A stretch of DNA of 64,000 nucleotides. It comes from Halosimplex halophilum (GTDB lineage: Archaea > Halobacteriota > Halobacteria > Halobacteriales > Haloarculaceae). The notes under the pieces are model-generated. The model searched no databases. It saw only the letters and a program-made list of their open reading frames with translations, and had not been told where the DNA came from. Location of the stretch: assembly GCF_004698125.1 (NCBI RefSeq), contig NZ_ML214297.1, forward strand, positions 1,054,001 to 1,118,000. The letters are read 5' to 3'. Below are positions 18,515 to 27,373 of the stretch, piece by piece. A program made the translations under genes and the position numbers. The stretch's first letter is position 1, and each line of letters starts with the position of its first letter.

Positions 18515-19135
18515 TCAGTCCGCGGATTCGAGGTACGGCAACGACGCGGCCGTCTCCTCGATCGCGTTCCGGTTCGCTTTCATCAGCGCGGTCGTGTCCC
18601 AGTTGCCCTCGACCAGCGCCTCGCGCTGGGCGCGGTCGACGCTGACGCTGATCTCGTTGTCCCCGTAGGTCACCGTCTCGGCGCGCACGTCGACCTCGAT
18701 GTCGCCGTCCGGGTTGTCGTCGACCCACTGCTGGAGGGCGTTGATCGTCTCGTGGTCGGCGGTGACGGTCGGGATGCCGAGCGCCAGGCAGTTGCCCGCG
18801 AAGATCTCGGCGAACCCTTCGCCGACGAGGGCGTCGATCCCCCAGCGCATCAGCGCCTGCGGGGCGTGCTCGCGGGAGGAGCCGCAGCCGAAGTTGTCGT
18901 TGACCACCATGACCGAGGCGTCCTGGAACCGGTCCTCGTTCATCGGGTGGTCTTTCTCGTTGTCGTCGTCGTCGAACCGCTGGTCGAAGAAGGCGAACTG
19001 GCCCAGGCCGTCGAAGGTGACGACCTTCATGAACCGCGCCGGGATGATCTGGTCGGTGTCGATGTCGTTGCCCCGGATCGGGATGCCCGTCCCCTCCACG
19101 TAGTCGACCGACGGGATGTCGTCGGCGTCGACCAT
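18515..19135 (-). CDS. leuD: 3-isopropylmalate dehydratase small subunit
   Basis: 206 residues, typical for LeuD. It has GNDIDTDQIIPARFM near the start and FGCGSSREHAPQAL (swivel-domain substrate contact) in the middle. With LeuC it isomerises 2- to 3-isopropylmalate. Its start shares one base with the leuC stop, so the two are translationally coupled. Confidence 0.95.
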   Translation of the reverse strand: MVDADDIPSVDYVEGTGIPIRGNDIDTDQIIPARFMKVVTFDGLGQFAFFDQRFDDDDNEKDHPMNEDRFQDASVMVVNDNFGCGSSREHAPQALMRWGIDALVGEGFAEIFAGNCLALGIPTVTADHETINALQQWVDDNPDGDIEVDVRAETVTYGDNEISVSVDRAQREALVEGNWDTTALMKANRNAIEETAASLPYLESAD

Positions 19136-20559
19136 CAGGCGGACACCTCCGCTTCCGGCAGCTCGCGCACGTCAGAGACCTCGCCGGTGATCGCCGCCGC
19201 GGCGACCATCCGCGGGTTCATCAGGACGGTCCGCCCGTCCTTGCTGCCCTGGCGGCCGACGAAGTTGCGGTTCGACGAGGAGGCACACGCCTCGTCGCCC
19301 TCCAGCTGGTCCTCGTTCATCCCGAGGCACATCGAACAGCCGGCGTTGCGCCAGTCGAAGCCGGCTTCCTCGAAGACGTCTTTCAGGCCCTCCTTCTCGG
19401 CCTGCCTCTGGACGCGCTGGCTGCCGGGGACGACCATCGCGCGCACGTCGTCGGCGACCTCGCGGCCCTTGACGACGCGGGCCGCCCGCCGCAGGTCCGG
19501 CAGGCGCGCGTTGGTACACGAACCGAGGAAGGCCACGTCGATGTCGTAGCCCGCCATCGTCTCGCCGGGCTCGACGCGCATGTGCTCCTGGGCGCGACGG
19601 GCAGTGTCCTGCTTGCCCTCCGGCAGGTCCTCAGGGGCCGGGATCGGGTCGTGGACGCCGATGCCCTGGCCGGGCGTCGTGCCCCACGTGACGACGGGGT
19701 CCAGCTCGCTCGCGTCGATGCGGACCACGTCGTCGTATTCGGCGTCCGCGTCGCTGCGGATGGACTCCCAGTACGGTTTCAGTTCGTCGAACTTCTCGGG
19801 GTTGTCCTGGAAGTAGTCCGTCTCCTTCAGCCACTCGAAGGTGGTCTCGTCGGGGTTGACGTAGCCCGCGCGGGCGCCGCCCTCGATGGACATGTTGCAG
19901 ATGGACATCCGCCCCTCCATGTCGAGGTTCTCGATGGCCTCGCCGGCGTACTCGTAGACGTAGCCGACGCCGCCCTCGGTGCCCAGGCGGCGGATGATCT
20001 CGAGGATGATGTCCTTGGCCTCGACGCCCTCGCCGAGCTCGCCGTCGACCTGGATCTTCCGGACCTTCTGCTTCTCCATCGCGATGGTCTGGGTGGCCAG
20101 CACGTCGCGGATCTGGGAGGTGCCGATGCCGAAGGCGAGCGCGCCGAACGCGCCGTGCGTGGAGGTGTGGGAGTCGCCGCAGACGATCGTCTTGCCGGGC
20201 TGGGTGAGCCCCTGTTCCGGGCCGACGACGTGGACGATGCCCTGCTCGCCGCTGGTCGGGTCGAGAAAGTCGATGCCCGCCTCGCGGACGTTCTCCTCCA
20301 GCTCGGACATCATGTTCTCGGCCGCGTCGTCGCCGTAGGGCCGCGACTGGTCGGCCGTCGGGACGATGTGGTCGACCGTCGCCAGCGTCAGGTCCGGTCG
20401 CGCGACCTCGATGTCCCGTTCGCGGAGCATGCCGAACGCCTGCGGGCTCGTCACCTCGTGGATGAGGTGCAGCCCGACGAACAGCTGGTCCTGCCCGTTG
20501 GGCAGCGTCGTCACCTTGTGCCGGTCCCAGACCTTGTCGTACAGTGTGCCCTGACTCAT
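19135..20559 (-). CDS. leuC: 3-isopropylmalate dehydratase large subunit
   Basis: 474 residues. Aconitase-type [4Fe-4S] ligands are seen in [11 protein letters not shown] and GCSMCLGMN, with [19 protein letters not shown] upstream. It is the Fe-S subunit of isopropylmalate isomerase in leucine synthesis. The ATG overlaps the stop of the preceding 99-codon gene by four bases; the stop overlaps leuD by one base. Confidence 0.96.
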   Translation of the reverse strand: MSQGTLYDKVWDRHKVTTLPNGQDQLFVGLHLIHEVTSPQAFGMLRERDIEVARPDLTLATVDHIVPTADQSRPYGDDAAENMMSELEENVREAGIDFLDPTSGEQGIVHVVGPEQGLTQPGKTIVCGDSHTSTHGAFGALAFGIGTSQIRDVLATQTIAMEKQKVRKIQVDGELGEGVEAKDIILEIIRRLGTEGGVGYVYEYAGEAIENLDMEGRMSICNMSIEGGARAGYVNPDETTFEWLKETDYFQDNPEKFDELKPYWESIRSDADAEYDDVVRIDASELDPVVTWGTTPGQGIGVHDPIPAPEDLPEGKQDTARRAQEHMRVEPGETMAGYDIDVAFLGSCTNARLPDLRRAARVVKGREVADDVRAMVVPGSQRVQRQAEKEGLKDVFEEAGFDWRNAGCSMCLGMNEDQLEGDEACASSSNRNFVGRQGSKDGRTVLMNPRMVAAAAITGEVSDVRELPEAEVSA

Positions 20560-20855
20560 ACTGATCCGTCTCGTCCCTCTTCACCCCGCTGGAAGACGCG
20601 GTTGGCGTCCGCCGCGTCGTCGTCGGGGTGTTCGTGGTCGACGTCTTCCATCGTCTGCTCGTCCGTCTCGGCGTCCGCGCGCCCGCCGTCCGCAGCCACA
20701 GCAGGGCCCCGCTGGAAGGCGAAGTCGTCGCCGAACGCCTTCCCCGTGTGGGGGTTGGTGTGGCTGAACTCGGCCATCGTCGCCTTCGGGGCCGCGTCGC
20801 CGACGGTGTCGGTCGTCGTGTCTGTCGTCGGTGTCGTGGTCGGTTCGTCTGTCAT
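20556..20855 (-). CDS. Small conserved ORF between ilvC and leuC
   Basis: A 99-residue low-complexity acidic protein (Thr/Asp-rich start, then [22 protein letters not shown]). The ATG at 20855 lies 20 nt past the ilvC stop and the stop overlaps the leuC start as ATGA, so it is an integral operon gene. I recall a small hypothetical gene at the same operon position in Haloferax. A second RVFQRGEEG near the C-terminus echoes the FAFQRGP segment. Role unknown. Confidence 0.75.
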   Translation of the reverse strand: MTDEPTTTPTTDTTTDTVGDAAPKATMAEFSHTNPHTGKAFGDDFAFQRGPAVAADGGRADAETDEQTMEDVDHEHPDDDAADANRVFQRGEEGRDGSV

Positions 20856-20874
20856 CGGTGTGGTGTGTCGGTGG

Positions 20875-21876
20875 TCACTCGTCGGCTTCCTCCCACGCGA
20901 ACAGCTCGCGCAGGCGGCCGCCGACCTCCTCGATCTGGTGGTTCTGTTCGGCGCTCCGGTACTGCTTGTAGGCCGGCCGGCCGGCCTGGTTCTCGCTGAT
21001 CCACTCGCGGGCGAACTCCCCGTTCTGGACCTCTTCGAGGAGTTCGTCCATCCCCTCGCGGTCGATGACCTCCTCGCCGCGGGTGAGCCCGCCGTACTCG
21101 GCGGTGTCCGAGACGGAGTTCCACATGCCCATGTGGCCGCCCTCGTACATGAGGTCGACAATCAGCTTCAGTTCGTTGAGGCACTCGAAGTAGGCCATCT
21201 CGGGCGCGTAGCCCGCATCCACGAGGGTCTCGAAGCCGGCCTTGACCATCTCGGTGACGCCGCCGCAGAGGACGGCCTGCTCGCCGAACAGGTCGGTCTC
21301 GACCTCCTCCTGGAAGGTCGTCTCGATGACGCCCGCGCGGGCGCAGCCGATGGCCTGCGCGTAGGCCAGCGCCTGCTCCTTCGCGGAGCCGGTGGCGTCC
21401 TGCTCGATGGCGATCAGACCGGGGGTACCCTCGCCGCGCTTGTACGTGCGGCGGACGAGGTGGCCGGGGCTCTTGGGGGCGACCATCGTCACGTCGACGC
21501 CCTCCGGCGGTTCGATCTGGCCGTAGTGGACGTTGAAGCCGTGGGCGAACTGGAGGGTGTCGCCCTCCTCGATGCCGTCCGAGATGGCCTCGTAGACGGC
21601 CGGCTGGACGGTGTCCGGGACGAGCATGACGACGATGTCCGCCTCCGCGGCGGCGTCGTCGGGCGTCTCGACGCGCAGCCCGTCGGCCTCGGCCTCCTGG
21701 CGCGAACTGGAGCCCTCGCGGAGGCCGACGACCACGTCGACCCCGCTGTCGGCGAGGTTCTGCGCCTGGGCGTGGCCCTGGCTGCCGTAGCCAAGGATGG
21801 CCACGGTCTCGTCTTCGATGTACGATGCGTCGGCGTCGCCGTCGTCGTAGACGGGTACGGTGAAGTCGTCAGTCAT
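20875..21876 (-). CDS. ilvC: Ketol-acid reductoisomerase (NADP-type)
   Basis: 333 residues, class I length. It has the Rossmann [13 protein letters not shown] motif, [13 protein letters not shown], the conserved [13 protein letters not shown] segment and the knotted C-terminal domain with EQAVLCGG and [17 protein letters not shown]. It converts acetolactate/acetohydroxybutyrate to dihydroxy acids for Val, Ile and Leu. The start overlaps the ilvN stop by 8 nt. Confidence 0.96.
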   Translation of the reverse strand: MTDDFTVPVYDDGDADASYIEDETVAILGYGSQGHAQAQNLADSGVDVVVGLREGSSSRQEAEADGLRVETPDDAAAEADIVVMLVPDTVQPAVYEAISDGIEEGDTLQFAHGFNVHYGQIEPPEGVDVTMVAPKSPGHLVRRTYKRGEGTPGLIAIEQDATGSAKEQALAYAQAIGCARAGVIETTFQEEVETDLFGEQAVLCGGVTEMVKAGFETLVDAGYAPEMAYFECLNELKLIVDLMYEGGHMGMWNSVSDTAEYGGLTRGEEVIDREGMDELLEEVQNGEFAREWISENQAGRPAYKQYRSAEQNHQIEEVGGRLRELFAWEEADE

Positions 21877-22525
21877 CTGTAGCTGTCTGAGGGGTCTCGC
21901 CCGTCTCTGATATCGTCTCCGCTTTCCGCCGCGTGTCCTCCAGGGTGTCCGCCCCGCGCTCGACCGCCGCCGCGCCCGTGCGGACGACCTCCTGCACGTC
22001 GAACTGGTCGAACGCCTCGACCGCGGCCTCGATCTTCTGCTGGCTGCCCGTGATCTCGACCGTGATCGCTTCGGGGGAGGCGTCGACGACGTTGCCGTCG
22101 TACATGTCCGCGACCGCGTTCACGTCGTCGGGCTTCTCGCCGCTGACCTTCACGAGGACCAGCTCGCGCTGGACCGCCTCCGGTTCGAGCTCCTCGACGG
22201 AGATGACCGGCACGAGCTTCTCCAGCTGCTTCTTCGCCTGGTCGACCCCGGGCTCGGGCTCCTCGATGACGATCGTCATCCGTGCGACCTCGGGGTCGTC
22301 CGTGGCGCCCACGGTGAGGCTCTCGATGTTGAACTGCCGGCGGCTGAAGAGTCCGGAGACCTCCGCGAGGACGCCCGGCTCGTGGTTCACCAGCGTCGAC
22401 AGCACCGCCTTGCGCGGCTGGTGGGTCGCTTCGGCTTCCGGATCGATACGAATTCCCTGCGAGTTTCGTCGGCCCTCCGGACGCATCCGCTCGTCGGGAT
22501 GGGGGCCGTCCATGCCTTGTGTCAT
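21869..22525 (-). CDS. ilvN: Acetolactate synthase regulatory (small) subunit
   Basis: 218 residues from the ATG at 22525, one base after the ilvB stop; an in-frame GTG at 22537 would overlap ilvB and is less likely. The ACT domain is plain: [29 protein letters not shown], followed by the ALS_ss C-terminal domain. It binds valine or other branched-chain amino acids to control IlvB. A charged ~45-residue N-terminal extension precedes the ACT domain. Confidence 0.93.
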   Translation of the reverse strand: MTQGMDGPHPDERMRPEGRRNSQGIRIDPEAEATHQPRKAVLSTLVNHEPGVLAEVSGLFSRRQFNIESLTVGATDDPEVARMTIVIEEPEPGVDQAKKQLEKLVPVISVEELEPEAVQRELVLVKVSGEKPDDVNAVADMYDGNVVDASPEAITVEITGSQQKIEAAVEAFDQFDVQEVVRTGAAAVERGADTLEDTRRKAETISETGETPQTATDD

Positions 22526-22526
22526 C

Positions 22527-24356
22527 TCAGAGATCACCCAGCTGGTCGCCGTTCAGTGCGAACAGGCCGTTGTCCCCGCCGCTGGGGACCATCGGGTAGA
22601 CGTTCTCCGCCGGGTCGATGATCGCGTCGACGACCGCGGGCCCGTCGTAGCTGCGCGCCTTCTCGATTATCTCGTCGACCTCCGCGGGGTCCTCCAGGCG
22701 GAACCCGCGGGCGCCGAAGGCCTCGGCGAGCATGTCGAACTGCGGGATCCACGGGTACTCCGAGGCCATCCGCCGGCCCTCGTAGAAGCCGTCCTGCCAC
22801 TGGCGGACCATCCCGACCGCCTCGTTGTTGAGAACGACGTACGTGATGTCCAGGTCCTCCCGGACCGCGACGGAGAGTTCCTGCACGGTCATCAGGAAGG
22901 ATCCGTCGCCGTCGAAGCAGACGACCTCCTGGTCGGGGGCGGCGATCTTCGCGCCGATGGCCGAGGGGACGCCGTAGCCCATCGTGCCCAGGCCGTGGCT
23001 GGAGACCCAGGTGCGGGGCTCGGTGAACGTCCAGAACTGGCTGGCCCACATCTGGTGTTGGCCGACGCCGGTCGTGACGATGGCGTCGTCGTCGGCCAGC
23101 TCGGAGAACCGCTCGACCACGTACTGCGGTTTGAGCGGCTCGTCCTCCGGCATGTCGTAGGTCATCGCGTACTCGTCCTTCCAGGCCTGGCACTGCTCGC
23201 GCCACTCGGCGTACTCGTCGGGCGAGGTGTCCATCGCCTCGTAGGCGACGGGCATCGCGTCGTCGAGCTGGCGCAGGACCTGCTTCGCGTCCCCGATCAG
23301 CGGGTAGTCCGCCTCGATGTTCTTGGAGATCTCGGCGGGGTCGATGTCGACGTGGATGACCTCGGCGTCGGGCGCGAACGTCTCGACGCTGCCGGTCAGC
23401 CGGTCGTCGAACCGGGTCCCGATGGCCAGCATGCAGTCGGTGTTCGTGATCGCCATGTTGGCGTAGCCGGTGCCGTGCATCCCGGCCCACTCCAGGGACA
23501 GCTCGTGGTCCTCCGGGAACGAGCCGATGCCGGGCATCGTCGTGATGACCGGGATCTCGTAGTCGGTCGCGAACTGGCGCAGTTCGTCGCTTGCCTCGGC
23601 CTTGATGACGCCGCCGCCCGCGAGGATCACGGGCCGCTCGGCCTCCGCCAGCGCCGCGGCCGCCGAGTCGACGGCCTCGGGCTCGGCCTCGTTCGGCGGG
23701 TTGTACGTGTCCGGGGTCTCCGGTTCGCCCGGGAACTCGTCGGTCTCGCCCTGGGTCACGTCCTTCGGCAGGTCGACCAGCGTCGGCCCCTGGCGGCCCT
23801 CCTCGGCCAGCGCGAACGCCTCGCCGACCTCGGTGCCGACCGTGTCCGAGTCCGCCGCGAAGTAGCTGTGCTTGGTGACCGGCTGGGTCACGCCCACGGT
23901 GTCGGTCTCCTGGAACGCGTCGTTGCCGACGAAGTTCGTCGGGACCTGCCCGGTCAGCGCGATCACGGGGTCCGAGTCCATCGACGCGTCCGCGAGGCCG
24001 GTCACGAGGTTGGTCGCGCCCGGCCCCGAGGTCGCCAGGCAGACGCCCGGCTTGCCCGAGACGATGCCGTAGGCGTCCGCCGCGTGGGAGGCCCCCTGCT
24101 CGTGGGCCATCGTGACGTGGGTCAGCTCCTCGGAGTCGTACAGGGCGTCGTAGACGGGCATGATCGCCCCGCCCTGCACGCCGAAGAGCGTCTCCGCGCC
24201 GGCCTGTTCGAGCGCCGCGACGACCGACTCCGCGCCCGTGCTCACGCTGTCGCGCGTCGTCGATCCCTCGTCGGCCTCCGCCGCTGTCTCCGCTGTCTGT
24301 TCGCCCTCTCCCGTCGTCTCGCCGTCTGGTGGCGACACTGGTGTTTGCTCGCTCAT
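22527..24356 (-). CDS. ilvB: Acetolactate synthase catalytic (large) subunit
   Basis: 609 residues with a ~40-residue disordered acidic N-terminal extension. The thiamine diphosphate site shows catalytic Glu in AHEQGASHAADAYG and the GDGSFLMTVQEL...NN motif (cofactor and Mg binding). It also has FAD-binding sequence typical of AHAS (IGTRFDDRLTG). It joins pyruvate with pyruvate or 2-oxobutyrate. It heads the ilvBNC-leuCD operon and is preceded by a structured leader with an upstream ORF. Confidence 0.96.
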   Translation of the reverse strand: MSEQTPVSPPDGETTGEGEQTAETAAEADEGSTTRDSVSTGAESVVAALEQAGAETLFGVQGGAIMPVYDALYDSEELTHVTMAHEQGASHAADAYGIVSGKPGVCLATSGPGATNLVTGLADASMDSDPVIALTGQVPTNFVGNDAFQETDTVGVTQPVTKHSYFAADSDTVGTEVGEAFALAEEGRQGPTLVDLPKDVTQGETDEFPGEPETPDTYNPPNEAEPEAVDSAAAALAEAERPVILAGGGVIKAEASDELRQFATDYEIPVITTMPGIGSFPEDHELSLEWAGMHGTGYANMAITNTDCMLAIGTRFDDRLTGSVETFAPDAEVIHVDIDPAEISKNIEADYPLIGDAKQVLRQLDDAMPVAYEAMDTSPDEYAEWREQCQAWKDEYAMTYDMPEDEPLKPQYVVERFSELADDDAIVTTGVGQHQMWASQFWTFTEPRTWVSSHGLGTMGYGVPSAIGAKIAAPDQEVVCFDGDGSFLMTVQELSVAVREDLDITYVVLNNEAVGMVRQWQDGFYEGRRMASEYPWIPQFDMLAEAFGARGFRLEDPAEVDEIIEKARSYDGPAVVDAIIDPAENVYPMVPSGGDNGLFALNGDQLGDL

Positions 24357-24428
24357 GTGTGGTGGTGTCGTCGAGTTCGCTCCGCGTCGGTCCGATGCGT
24401 CCGCCGAGAATGAACAGCTGTGAGTGGT

Positions 24429-24500
24429 GGGGCTAGGGAGCCCCTACGATCGCGCGAAGCGCGCCGCTGGACGGGAGTTCGAACGCCTCGCCGCCAGCGG
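24429..24500 (-). promoter_or_regulatory. Structured leader of the ilvB operon (three adjacent hairpins)
   Basis: In RNA order: stem I pairs 24500-24494 with 24470-24464 (7 bp), stem II pairs 24463-24459 with 24455-24451 (5 bp, 3-nt loop), and stem III pairs 24444-24439 with 24434-24429 (GGGGCT/AGCCCC, 4-nt loop). They stack with almost no spacers and overlap the upstream ORF, whose stop lies in stem III. They end about 73 nt before the ilvB start. This layout suggests attenuation or translation-dependent control, but that is inference. Confidence 0.5.
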
Positions 24501-24510
24501 TCGGTCTCAT
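24433..24510 (-). CDS. Candidate leader peptide upstream of ilvB
   Basis: A 25-codon ORF (MRPTAGGEAF... ending GALRAIVGAP, stop TAG) begins about 31 nt after the centre of a TATA-like element (RC of 24537-24547), so it would be read from an almost leaderless transcript. Its last third carries Leu, Ile and Val codons. All three leader hairpins lie inside it. It may be a true regulatory peptide or a chance ORF. Confidence 0.4.
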   Translation of the reverse strand: MRPTAGGEAFELPSSGALRAIVGAP

Positions 24511-24536
24511 CACTACGGGTATCTGCACACCGGCGG

Positions 24537-24547
24537 CAATAAATTTT
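24537..24547 (-). promoter_or_regulatory. TATA box of the ilvB operon
   Basis: On the minus strand AAAATTTATTG stands in GC-rich DNA between leuA and ilvB. It predicts a transcript start near 24514 and an ilvB leader of about 158 nt, long for a haloarchaeal gene. Confidence 0.55.
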
Positions 24548-24665
24548 CCGTGTCCGGCGCGCGGCCGCCGACGCCTCTCGTGGGATTCCAGCCGCTCGCG
24601 TGGCTCCCCGGTGGAGCGTCGGCTCTCTCCGTGTGCGCTCGGCGGCCGGGGAGGCGGGCATCGTC

Positions 24666-25964
24666 CTACGCCCGGACCTCCTCTTCCTCGACCTCGCGGT
24701 CGACGCCGACGTCCTGGGCGAACTCCTCCAGGACCTCCATGGTGACGCGGTTGTCGTCCGCGCCGTACTCCTTGACGCGCCGGGTGATCTCGCGCACCTC
24801 CTCGTCGGTGGGCTCGTAGTCGGCCTCGACCAGCCGCTCCCGGACGGAGTGCTGGCCGGTGTGTTTGCCCAGGACGAGTTCGCGCGAGGCCCCGACCATC
24901 TCCGGGGTCATGACCCCCGGCTCGAACGTGTCGGAGTTCTCGATGACGCCGGCCGCGTGGATCCCGCTCTCGTGGGAGAAGGCGTTGCGGCCGACCACCG
25001 GCTTGTTCGCCGGCACCGGGATGTCGCTCTTGCCCTCGATGACCCGCGAGATCTCCGTGATCCGGGTCGTGTCGATCCCCGTGTCCACGTCGTACAGCGA
25101 CTCCAGGGCCATCACGACCTCCTCGTAGGCCGCGTTGCCCGCGCGCTCGCCGATGCCGTTGACCGAGACCTGCGCCTGCGAGGCGCCGGCCTCGAAGCCC
25201 GACAGGGCGTTGGCCGCCGCCAGCCCGAAGTCGTCGTGCGTGTGCACGTCGATGCGGGCGTCCGTGCGGTCGACGACCTTCGCGATCATGTCGCGGAACC
25301 GACCGGGCGTCGCCACCCCGCAGGTGTCCGGGATGTTGATCCAGTCGGTGCCCGCCTCCGAGACCGCGTCGACGACCTCCATCAGGAACGCCTCGTCGGT
25401 GCGGGTGGCGTCCATCGGGGAGAACATGCACTCCACGCCGGCCTCCTTGACGCGCTCGACCGACTGGACGGCGCGCTCGACGGCCTGCTCGCGCGTGGCG
25501 TGCATGGAGTCCTCCAGCTGTACGTCGCTCGTCGAGACGAACACGTGGACCAGCTCCACGCCGGAGTCCAGTGCCGCTTCGACGTCTTTCTCGACGACCC
25601 GGGCCAGCCCGCAGGTCGTCGTCGAGGTCGCTTCCGCGATGTCGCGGACGGCCTCGAATTCCGCGTCGGAGTTGACCGGGAAGCCCGCCTCGATGACGTG
25701 GGTCCCCATGTCGTCCAGCACCGCCGCTATCTCCCGTTTGTCTTCGTAGGAGAACGACGTGCGCGGCGACTGCTCCCCGTCGCGGAGCGTGGTGTCGAAA
25801 ATGCGTGCCTCGTGGACTTCCGAGGTACTATTCAGAGTACCCTGGAAGAACTCGATCCGCCGGCGAAGCCGACGTGCCCTCTGTATTGGACATTGTACCC
25901 CTATCTGTTCTCTCGGGGGCAATAAAGGCTCCGCTCGGCGCGGCGCCGCGCTAGCGCGTGGCAC
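24666..25964 (-). CDS. leuA: 2-isopropylmalate synthase family enzyme (start unresolved)
   Basis: About 400 residues of clear LeuA/citramalate synthase family sequence: FDTTLRDGEQSP (metal aspartate), HVIEAGFPVNSDAEF, HTHDDFGLAAANAL (HxH ligands) and NAFSHESGIHAAGV. It condenses acetyl-CoA with 2-oxoisovalerate. The C-terminal LeuA regulatory domain is absent (432 vs >500 residues), as in related halobacterial enzymes. The only in-frame start upstream of the conserved part is a GTG at 25964, which lies before the TATA (25919-25928). The promoter-proximal ATG at 25893 is in another frame; see findings. Confidence 0.85.
   Translation of the reverse strand: MPRASAAPRRAEPLLPPREQIGVQCPIQRARRLRRRIEFFQGTLNSTSEVHEARIFDTTLRDGEQSPRTSFSYEDKREIAAVLDDMGTHVIEAGFPVNSDAEFEAVRDIAEATSTTTCGLARVVEKDVEAALDSGVELVHVFVSTSDVQLEDSMHATREQAVERAVQSVERVKEAGVECMFSPMDATRTDEAFLMEVVDAVSEAGTDWINIPDTCGVATPGRFRDMIAKVVDRTDARIDVHTHDDFGLAAANALSGFEAGASQAQVSVNGIGERAGNAAYEEVVMALESLYDVDTGIDTTRITEISRVIEGKSDIPVPANKPVVGRNAFSHESGIHAAGVIENSDTFEPGVMTPEMVGASRELVLGKHTGQHSVRERLVEADYEPTDEEVREITRRVKEYGADDNRVTMEVLEEFAQDVGVDREVEEEEVRA
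25828..25893 (-). CDS. Upstream ORF at the leuA 5' end (leader peptide or frameshifted N-terminus)
   Basis: ATG at 25893 lies 31 nt after the TATA centre and opens a 21-codon frame (MSNTEGTSAS... ending PGYSE, stop TAG). It overlaps the LeuA frame. Dropping one G near 25852-25856 would join it directly to the conserved IEFFQGTL segment of LeuA. The stop codon lies in a 6-bp hairpin (25824-25829 with 25836-25841). It is either a leader peptide, a real or sequencing frameshift, or chance. Confidence 0.4.
   Translation of the reverse strand: MSNTEGTSASPADRVLPGYSE
25919..25928 (-). promoter_or_regulatory. TATA box of leuA
   Basis: On the minus strand CCTTTATTGC. It is spaced about 31 nt from the ATG at 25893, matching the leaderless spacing seen at many genes in this window. 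Confidence 0.6.
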
Positions 25965-26183
25965 GATGTCGTTCTCAGGCCGGTGGTGATCCGGTTTTGG
26001 GAGTAAAGCGGACCGTTTGCGATGAATTGGAGAACGGAGTGGCAGTTAGAGGGTTAATTAGCGGGATTTACCGTCTTTGCAGAACCGGACACTATGATCG
26101 GCCTCAGAATGCTTGAGTCTGTACAATAAAATCGAGCGTTAATTATATTATCTGTAGTGAGAAATCATCTCTAATTCGAAAAT

Positions 26184-27020
26184 ATGGCTGAGAACATTGA
26201 GAAAGAGGAAATAAATAGCCAATCTGTTGATGATGGCGCCTTGAATTCTCAGTCAACAGATGAAGAATCAAGCTGGGTGAGGTTTATCGATGAGAATCTG
26301 AAGGACACAAAAGACATTAAGCTTTACACCAAGTCAAAGTATTACGCAAAAATTGGAAAATGGGGTTCGGGTATCTCATTATATATGCTCTTGGCAATGT
26401 ACGTTGAACACTGGCCATCGAACAAACTCTATGTCGCGGTATCAGGAGGTCTTTCCATTCTCGCTATTACCCTGACTGTTTTGTTCCGGCTCAATGCCAA
26501 GAAGTCAGATATCAATGATGATTTGGTATCTCGTCATGTTATCGCTTCTCTCCTGTCCTCTTTCGATAGTGGTGGAAGCGAAAAGTTGGTTGAAACCTAT
26601 GAAAAGTGGGAGGGGAAGTTTAGGAATAATCCGTACATCTCTAAAAAACGGAGACAAGACTTTGACAGCTATATTGAAGACATTCAGGAAAAAGAGGGTG
26701 TACATGAGAGAGAAACAAAAGAATATTTAGACATTCTAGTGGATGAGACTCAGAGTGTGGTAAATCATAGGTTCTCAGTCAACGACGAGATTGAATCTTC
26801 TTCGGATGAGACACAGGAAAAGAAAATTGGATTTATGTCCGTACTTAGATCCTCAGTAGACTCAGAGAATATTAACACCTCCTACGTATTTTGGGCGCTC
26901 TTCTTCATCGCAGCTATAGTCGGAACGATAGTCGCTCTATGGAAGGGGCAAAGCTGGGGGGTTCTAACTGTTACAATTCTAATGGGGGCATTGAGATTTT
27001 ACGACAAGCGGAACTCGTAG
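26184..27020 (+). CDS. AT-rich orphan membrane protein
   Basis: 278 residues with strongly AT-rich codons against a GC-rich background, so probably acquired. The polar start has a duplicated NSQS-[VT]-D segment. Hydrophobic segments lie at about 59-77, 80-100, 235-254 and 258-272, with a ~130-residue soluble helical region between the pairs. A similar 2+2 helix layout with a long loop is seen in some haloarchaeal SLATT-like effector proteins, but I cannot confirm that family. No partner gene beside it. Confidence 0.6.
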   Translation: MAENIEKEEINSQSVDDGALNSQSTDEESSWVRFIDENLKDTKDIKLYTKSKYYAKIGKWGSGISLYMLLAMYVEHWPSNKLYVAVSGGLSILAITLTVLFRLNAKKSDINDDLVSRHVIASLLSSFDSGGSEKLVETYEKWEGKFRNNPYISKKRRQDFDSYIEDIQEKEGVHERETKEYLDILVDETQSVVNHRFSVNDEIESSSDETQEKKIGFMSVLRSSVDSENINTSYVFWALFFIAAIVGTIVALWKGQSWGVLTVTILMGALRFYDKRNS

Positions 27021-27373
27021 AGAATTTTCCTGAATCCGAATGGGAATAGAATACAGACAGATTTCAGAATACCTCGTTCCATACAACTTTATACTGCCGC
27101 CCATCCCGCTGAGCGTGGCCGGTCTCATTCCACTCGCCACCGACGATCTCGGTGACGGTCGACGACTTCCGCCGGACCACGTCGTCGCTCTCGTCGAATA
27201 GCACGAACGCGTACCAGGCGGTTTGCCCCTCTGCGCCTTCCGCCGCCGTCAGCGAGCGGTGTTGGTCCTCCCACAGCCTGAACCGGCCTGCAGCGCCGCT
27301 CGCGAGCGTTTCGTGAATCCAAGCGATTACCAAGGCATACACTTGAGTAGCTGGTCGACGAAATTCCCGAGCT
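27021..27373. other. Intergenic region holding a possible gene fragment
   Basis: This gap separates the AT-rich orphan and the SDR gene. The minus-strand frame within it (27064-27300) is noted separately. The plus-strand end carries the SDR promoter (GGCATACACTTGAG around 27332-27345). Confidence 0.4.
27064..27300 (-). pseudogene. Possible C-terminal gene remnant
   Basis: The minus frame ends with a protein-like stretch (TAWYAFVLFDESDDVVRRK, then VGGEWNETGHAQRDG and a YKVVWNEVF end) but has no ATG or GTG start before it runs into sequence antisense to the SDR gene. The alternating hydrophobic pattern and composition look coding. It may be the tail of a gene cut off when the AT-rich segment arrived. 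Family not recognised. Confidence 0.35.

Noticed and set aside
19582-24413. 766- and 826-codon plus-strand frames opposite leuC-ilvB
   Set aside because: Antisense shadows of well-defined biosynthetic genes.
24429-24547. Known riboswitch class upstream of ilvB
   Set aside because: The hairpins do not resemble T-box, leucine or any metabolite riboswitch consensus I know, so only a generic leader is reported.
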